This document shows positions 12,575-15,521 of a stretch of 15,521 bases of DNA, piece after piece (within the stretch, counting starts at the first letter, position 1; each line of letters opens with the position of its first letter). Source of the DNA: Patulibacter sp. GTDB taxonomy: Bacteria; Actinomycetota; Thermoleophilia; Solirubrobacterales; Solirubrobacteraceae. The stretch lies in contig JALRCL010000054.1 of NCBI GenBank assembly GCA_023268575.1, forward strand, positions 1-15,521, given 5' to 3'. Below the pieces are notes generated by a model. That model was given only the letters and a program-made list of their open reading frames with translations. It did not search any database and was not told the DNA's origin. Both the position numbers and the translations under genes were made by a program.

Positions 12575-13476
12575 CGCGCGGCCTCGCCACGGTAGTAGTC
12601 GCGGAACAGCTCGTCGAGCGACGGCCGCTCGATCTCCAGGTCGGCCACGTCGTCCCCGGCGAGCTCGCGCAGCAGCGGCGCGACCGGCCCGCGCAGCCGC
12701 AGGCGCACGACGCCGTCGGCGCCCTCCGCCAGCCGCTCGACGCCGGGGACCTCGCGCAGCCCGGCCAGTCGCGGCTCCGTCGGCCCGGCGAAGCGCACGG
12801 CGACGTTGCGGTGGGCGCGCTCCCGCATCCGGTCGGGGGCCTCCGTGGCGATCAGCCGGCCGTCGCGCACGATCCCGACGCGATCGCAGATCCGTTGGAC
12901 CTCGTCGAGCTCGTGCGAGGAGAGGAAGACCGTCGCCCCGCGGTCGCGCTGCTCGCCGACGACCGTCAGGAACTCGTCCTGCATCAGCGGATCGAGACCG
13001 CCGGTCGGCTCGTCGAAGATCAGCAGCTCGGGCTGGTGGAAGAGCGCCAGGATCAGCCCGATCTTCTGGCGGTTGCCGCGCGACAGCTCACCGAGCGGCC
13101 GGTCGAGGTCGGCCCGGAAGCGCTCGCGCAGCTCCTCGGCCGGACGCAGGTCGTCGACGCCGCGAACCGCCGCCGCGAGCGCCAGCGCCCGCCGGCCGCT
13201 CAACTGCGGCTCGAGCGCGAAGTCGCCGGCCACGTTGCCCAGCCGGGCCCGGATCCGGAGGCTGTCCCGGTGGCTGTCGAGCCCGAACAGGCGGGCGGCG
13301 CCGGCGGTCGGCCGCTGGAGGTCGAGCAGCGTGCGGATCGTCGTCGTCTTGCCGGCGCCGTTCGGGCCGAGGAAGCCGAAGACCTCGCCGGGCTCGACGC
13401 GCAGCGACAGCTCGTCGATGCCGCGCGCACGGCCGTAGCGCTTCGTCAGGCGATCGCATTCGATCACGGGCGTCAC
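12571..13476 (-). CDS. ABC transporter ATP-binding protein (ABC-2 exporter class)
   Basis: 301 residues from GTG 13476, preceded by GAGG at 5 nt. A longer open frame to 13728 is rejected because it would overlap the divergent oxidoreductase gene and adds a low-quality Arg/Ala-rich stretch. Motifs: Walker A GPNGAGKT (37-44), signature LSRGN (131-135), Walker B LLIFDE (151-156) followed by PTGGLDP (D-loop region), and switch histidine H188 in SSHELDE. Position 133 of the signature is Arg instead of the more common Gly (LSGGN/Q). The C-terminal part (220-301) is the usual accessory region ending PSLDELFRDYYRG, as in the DrrA/CcmA-like branch. It powers the permease encoded directly downstream. 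Confidence 0.93.
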   Translation of the reverse strand: MTPVIECDRLTKRYGRARGIDELSLRVEPGEVFGFLGPNGAGKTTTIRTLLDLQRPTAGAARLFGLDSHRDSLRIRARLGNVAGDFALEPQLSGRRALALAAAVRGVDDLRPAEELRERFRADLDRPLGELSRGNRQKIGLILALFHQPELLIFDEPTGGLDPLMQDEFLTVVGEQRDRGATVFLSSHELDEVQRICDRVGIVRDGRLIATEAPDRMRERAHRNVAVRFAGPTEPRLAGLREVPGVERLAEGADGVVRLRLRGPVAPLLRELAGDDVADLEIERPSLDELFRDYYRGEAAR

Positions 13477-13585
13477 CACGACCTCAGCGTCCCGCGCCTC
13501 GCGCGCGGGGACATCCGTACGAGCCCGCAGGCGACCGCGGCGGGCTCCGGATGCGCCGGCCGGCGCCGGGCGCGACGGTCGGGTC
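13477..13585. promoter_or_regulatory. Divergent control region with inverted repeats
   Basis: Between the ABC operon and the oxidoreductase gene are a perfect 8-bp inverted repeat, GAGCCCGC(13521-13528)/GCGGGCTC(13540-13547), and a 14-bp palindrome, GCGCCGGCCGGCGC (13553-13566), 19 nt before ATG 13586. No clear -10/-35 pair is visible. They may be operators shared by both directions. Confidence 0.35.
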
Positions 13586-14788
13586 ATGCCGACCACGTCG
13601 CCCGATCCCGCGCCCGCCGTCCCGCGCGTGGTGATCGCCGGCGCCGGGATCGCCGCCCTCGAGGCGGCGCTCGCGCTCCGCGCGCGCCTCGACGACCGCC
13701 ACCTGCGGATCACCCTCCTGGCCCCCAACGAGCGCTTCCGCTACCCGCCGCTGTCCGTGCTCGAGCCGTTCGGCGGCGAGCGCTCGTGGAGCCTGCCGCT
13801 GACGGCCTTCGCCGACGACGTCGGCGTCGAGCTGCACCACGGCGTGCTCCACGAGGTCGACGTCGCCGGCCGGACGCTGCGCACGAGCGAGGGCGAGCGG
13901 CTGGACTACGACGCCCTGCTGATCGCCACCGGCGCCCGCGCCGACCGCTCGCTCGACGGCGCCGTCCCCTTCCGCGGCGCCCACGACGCCGACCGGATCG
14001 CGGACCTGCTCGACGACCTGGCCGAGGCCGGCGGTGGTCGCCTCGCCTTCGTCGCGCCGGGCGAGGTGTCGTGGTCGCTGCCGATCTACGAGCTGGCGCT
14101 GCTGGCTGCGACGCACCTCCGCGAGCGCGGCATCCCCGCCGAGGTGGCGGTCGTCACCCACGAGGTCGACCCGCTGGCCGTCTTCGGGACGGAGGCCCAG
14201 GCGGTGGCCCGAGCGAGGCTCGACGCGCACGGCGTCGCCCTGCACGCCGGAGCGCTGGTGGCCGGGCTCGACGACGCGGGACGGATCGAGCTGGACGACG
14301 GGCGCGTGCTGGCGGCCGACCACGTGGTCGCGATGCCGACGCTGCGCCCGCGAGCGATCGGCGGCCTCCGGACCGACGACCGCGGGTTCCTGCCGATCGA
14401 CGACCACGCCCGGGTGCCCGGCGCGCCGGGCGTCTACGCCGCCGGCGACGCGACCGACGAGCCGATCAAGCAGGGAGGCCTGGCCTGTCAGCAGGCCGAC
14501 GCCGCGGCGGACGCCATCCTCGCCGACCTCGGCCACCTGCTGCGACCGGCGCCGTATCGGCCGGTGCTGCGCGGGATCCTCCTGAGCGACGACGAGCCGG
14601 CCTACCTGCGGTCGACGCTGGTGCCGCACGGCGGAGGCCCGCCGGTCGCGCGCCAGACGCCGGTCGCGCCCCGCGCGTGGCCGAGGGGCAAGGTCGTCGG
14701 CCGCCACCTCAGCCCGTACCTCGCAGGCCGCGAGGACGGGCCGCGGACGCCGACCGGCGCCGTGCGGGTCGGCGTGCGCCCCCGCTGA
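13586..14788 (+). CDS. FAD-dependent NAD(P)/quinone-type oxidoreductase (NDH-2/SQR-like fold)
   Basis: 400 residues, ATG 13586, TGA 14786-14788. Two-dinucleotide-binding-domain flavoprotein: FAD-binding GAGIAALEAA (19-28), the second FAD segment YDALLIATGA (108-117), and the C-terminal FAD motif GVYAAGDAT (282-290), then KQGGLACQQADAAADAI (295-311), which closes the flavin site. FRYPPLSVLEPFGG (51-64) matches the N-terminal substrate/quinone side of NDH-2 and sulfide:quinone reductase relatives. Only one Cys (301) is present, so the catalytic cysteines of sulfide:quinone reductase and the CxxC of disulfide reductases are missing. There is no signal peptide or obvious C-terminal membrane helix. 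Electron donor and acceptor are therefore open. It converges with the ftsH-like gene. Confidence 0.85.
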   Translation: MPTTSPDPAPAVPRVVIAGAGIAALEAALALRARLDDRHLRITLLAPNERFRYPPLSVLEPFGGERSWSLPLTAFADDVGVELHHGVLHEVDVAGRTLRTSEGERLDYDALLIATGARADRSLDGAVPFRGAHDADRIADLLDDLAEAGGGRLAFVAPGEVSWSLPIYELALLAATHLRERGIPAEVAVVTHEVDPLAVFGTEAQAVARARLDAHGVALHAGALVAGLDDAGRIELDDGRVLAADHVVAMPTLRPRAIGGLRTDDRGFLPIDDHARVPGAPGVYAAGDATDEPIKQGGLACQQADAAADAILADLGHLLRPAPYRPVLRGILLSDDEPAYLRSTLVPHGGGPPVARQTPVAPRAWPRGKVVGRHLSPYLAGREDGPRTPTGAVRVGVRPR

Positions 14789-14818
14789 GCGGGCGCTCGC
14801 CACGACGACGCTCCGCCG

Positions 14819-15521
14819 TCACGACCGGGCGGCGACGGGCGCCGGCCCACCGACCTCGACCGACGAGGCGTCGGTCGCGGCCGGCTCCTCCGTCGGCACC
14901 GGCGGCCCCTCCGCGTGCTCGACGACGGCGCGCACGGCGTCCTCGTCGAGCGTCTCGTGGACCAGCAGCGCCGCCGCCAGCGCGTCGAGCTGCGCGCGGT
15001 GCTCGCGCAACGTGTCGACGGCGTCGCGGTAGCAGCGCTCGAGGATCCGCCGGGCCTCCTGGTCGATGAGCTCGAGCGTCCGCTGCGAGGCCGACTCGCC
15101 GAGCTCCGGGCGGTCGGCGGACGGGATCGCCGTCAGCAGGCCGACCGCGCTCGACATCCCCCAGCGGCCGACCATCTGGCGGGCGAGCGCGGTCGCCTGC
15201 TCCAGGTCGGACTCCGCCCCCGTGGTGCGCTCGCCGAGGACCAGCTCCTCGCTGGCCCGCCCGCCGAGCATCCCCGTGATCCGGCCCAGCAGGTACGGCT
15301 CCCCGTACCCGTAGCGATCGTCGGAGGGACTCTGGAAGGTGACGCCGAGCGCGTGACCGCGGGGAATGATCGAGACCTTGCGGACGGGGTCCGCCCCCGG
15401 CTGCAGCACCCCGAGCAGGGCGTGGCCGGACTCGTGGTACGCCGTCCGCCGCCGGTCGGCGGAGGAGAGCACGATCCGGCGGGCGGCCCCCAGCATCTGA
15501 CGCTCGAGCGCGGCGGAGACG
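14819..15521 (-). CDS. ftsH: ATP-dependent zinc metalloprotease FtsH-like, C-terminal M41 domain (5' end outside window)
   Basis: Minus strand, stop at 14821-14819, open to the right edge (233 full codons visible), so the ATP-dependent AAA part is not seen. The M41 peptidase zinc site HESGH lies in RRTAYHESGHALLGVL, 12 residues into the conserved block before VRKVSIIPRGHALGVT. The third zinc ligand is the Asp in GAESDLEQATALARQMVGRWGMS. TGMLGGRASEELVLGE is also conserved. The tail is Pro/Ala/Glu-rich and ends APVAARS. FtsH degrades membrane and short-lived cytoplasmic proteins at the inner membrane. HESGH instead of the usual HEAGH is a mild variation that keeps HExxH. The sequence near the right edge (VSAALERQMLG) differs from typical FtsH, suggesting a divergent paralogue. 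ATPase and TM parts remain to be seen. Confidence 0.9.
   Translation of the reverse strand, partial: VSAALERQMLGAARRIVLSSADRRRTAYHESGHALLGVLQPGADPVRKVSIIPRGHALGVTFQSPSDDRYGYGEPYLLGRITGMLGGRASEELVLGERTTGAESDLEQATALARQMVGRWGMSSAVGLLTAIPSADRPELGESASQRTLELIDQEARRILERCYRDAVDTLREHRAQLDALAAALLVHETLDEDAVRAVVEHAEGPPVPTEEPAATDASSVEVGGPAPVAARS

Noticed and set aside
12571..13728. ATPase gene starting at 13728 instead of 13476
   Set aside because: The extension overlaps the divergent flavoprotein start, is Arg/Ala-rich and unlike ABC ATPases; GTG 13476 has a GAGG ribosome site.
13586..14788. Sulfide:quinone reductase (sqr) as a firm call
   Set aside because: The conserved catalytic cysteines are absent; only the fold and FAD motifs match.
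1..15521. CRISPR array, tRNA/rRNA genes, insertion sequences or attachment sites
   Set aside because: No regularly spaced repeats, cloverleaf, transposase or integrase-like protein, or flanking direct repeats were seen.

Overview
The window is very GC-rich, with compact, mostly single-cistron or two- to three-gene units, GTG starts and several probable leaderless transcripts. This indicates a high-GC actinobacterium. The best guess is class Thermoleophilia, order Solirubrobacterales (Patulibacter/Conexibacter/Solirubrobacter relatives). The pointers are the pair of a secreted beta-propeller with CxxC motifs and a large repeat protein with 'LPEG...SPSAADGLGAC' modules, the TetR regulators with an N-terminal LPxGRHGLSRE box, and the ECF sigma factors followed by a one-TM protein without a zinc motif. 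This placement is an inference from family resemblance; there is no rRNA in view.

Layout. (1) 1-418: 3' end of a secreted, beta-rich protein, followed by tandem hairpins. (2) 673-5992: two-gene unit of exported proteins, a six-bladed-type propeller protein and a 1026-residue protein with four copies of a cysteine-containing module. (3) 6078-6719: coiled-coil plus winged-helix DNA-binding protein. (4) 6849-8272: two tandem paralogous TetR regulators, both exactly 229 residues. (5) 8375-11598: an ECF sigma locus, the most interesting part. A minus-strand 152-residue protein is divergent from a small secreted four-cysteine protein, which overlaps an exported protein; then come the ECF sigma factor and a one-TM partner. 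(6) 11708-13476: minus-strand ABC-2 ATPase and permease with a 4-nt overlap. (7) 13586-14788: FAD/NAD(P)-type oxidoreductase. (8) 14819 to the right edge, minus strand: C-terminal part of an FtsH-type M41 metalloprotease.

Main discovery claim. Three copies of the same two-block promoter, TGTCAC(A) and CGTAG(G/A)AC with their starts exactly 22 nt apart, occur in the ECF locus. One precedes the sigma gene, one precedes the small secreted protein, and one is divergent and faces the 152-residue protein. I found no other copy in the intergenic regions I read. In addition, the extracellular half of the one-TM sigma partner and the exported protein upstream are homologous over about 100 residues, including a cysteine pair. 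This reads as a self-contained envelope-signalling regulon: an autoregulated sigma factor, a membrane partner with an outside domain, a free exported copy of that domain, a secreted cysteine-rich peptide-sized protein, and a cytoplasmic protein under the divergent promoter. Signal and output are unknown.
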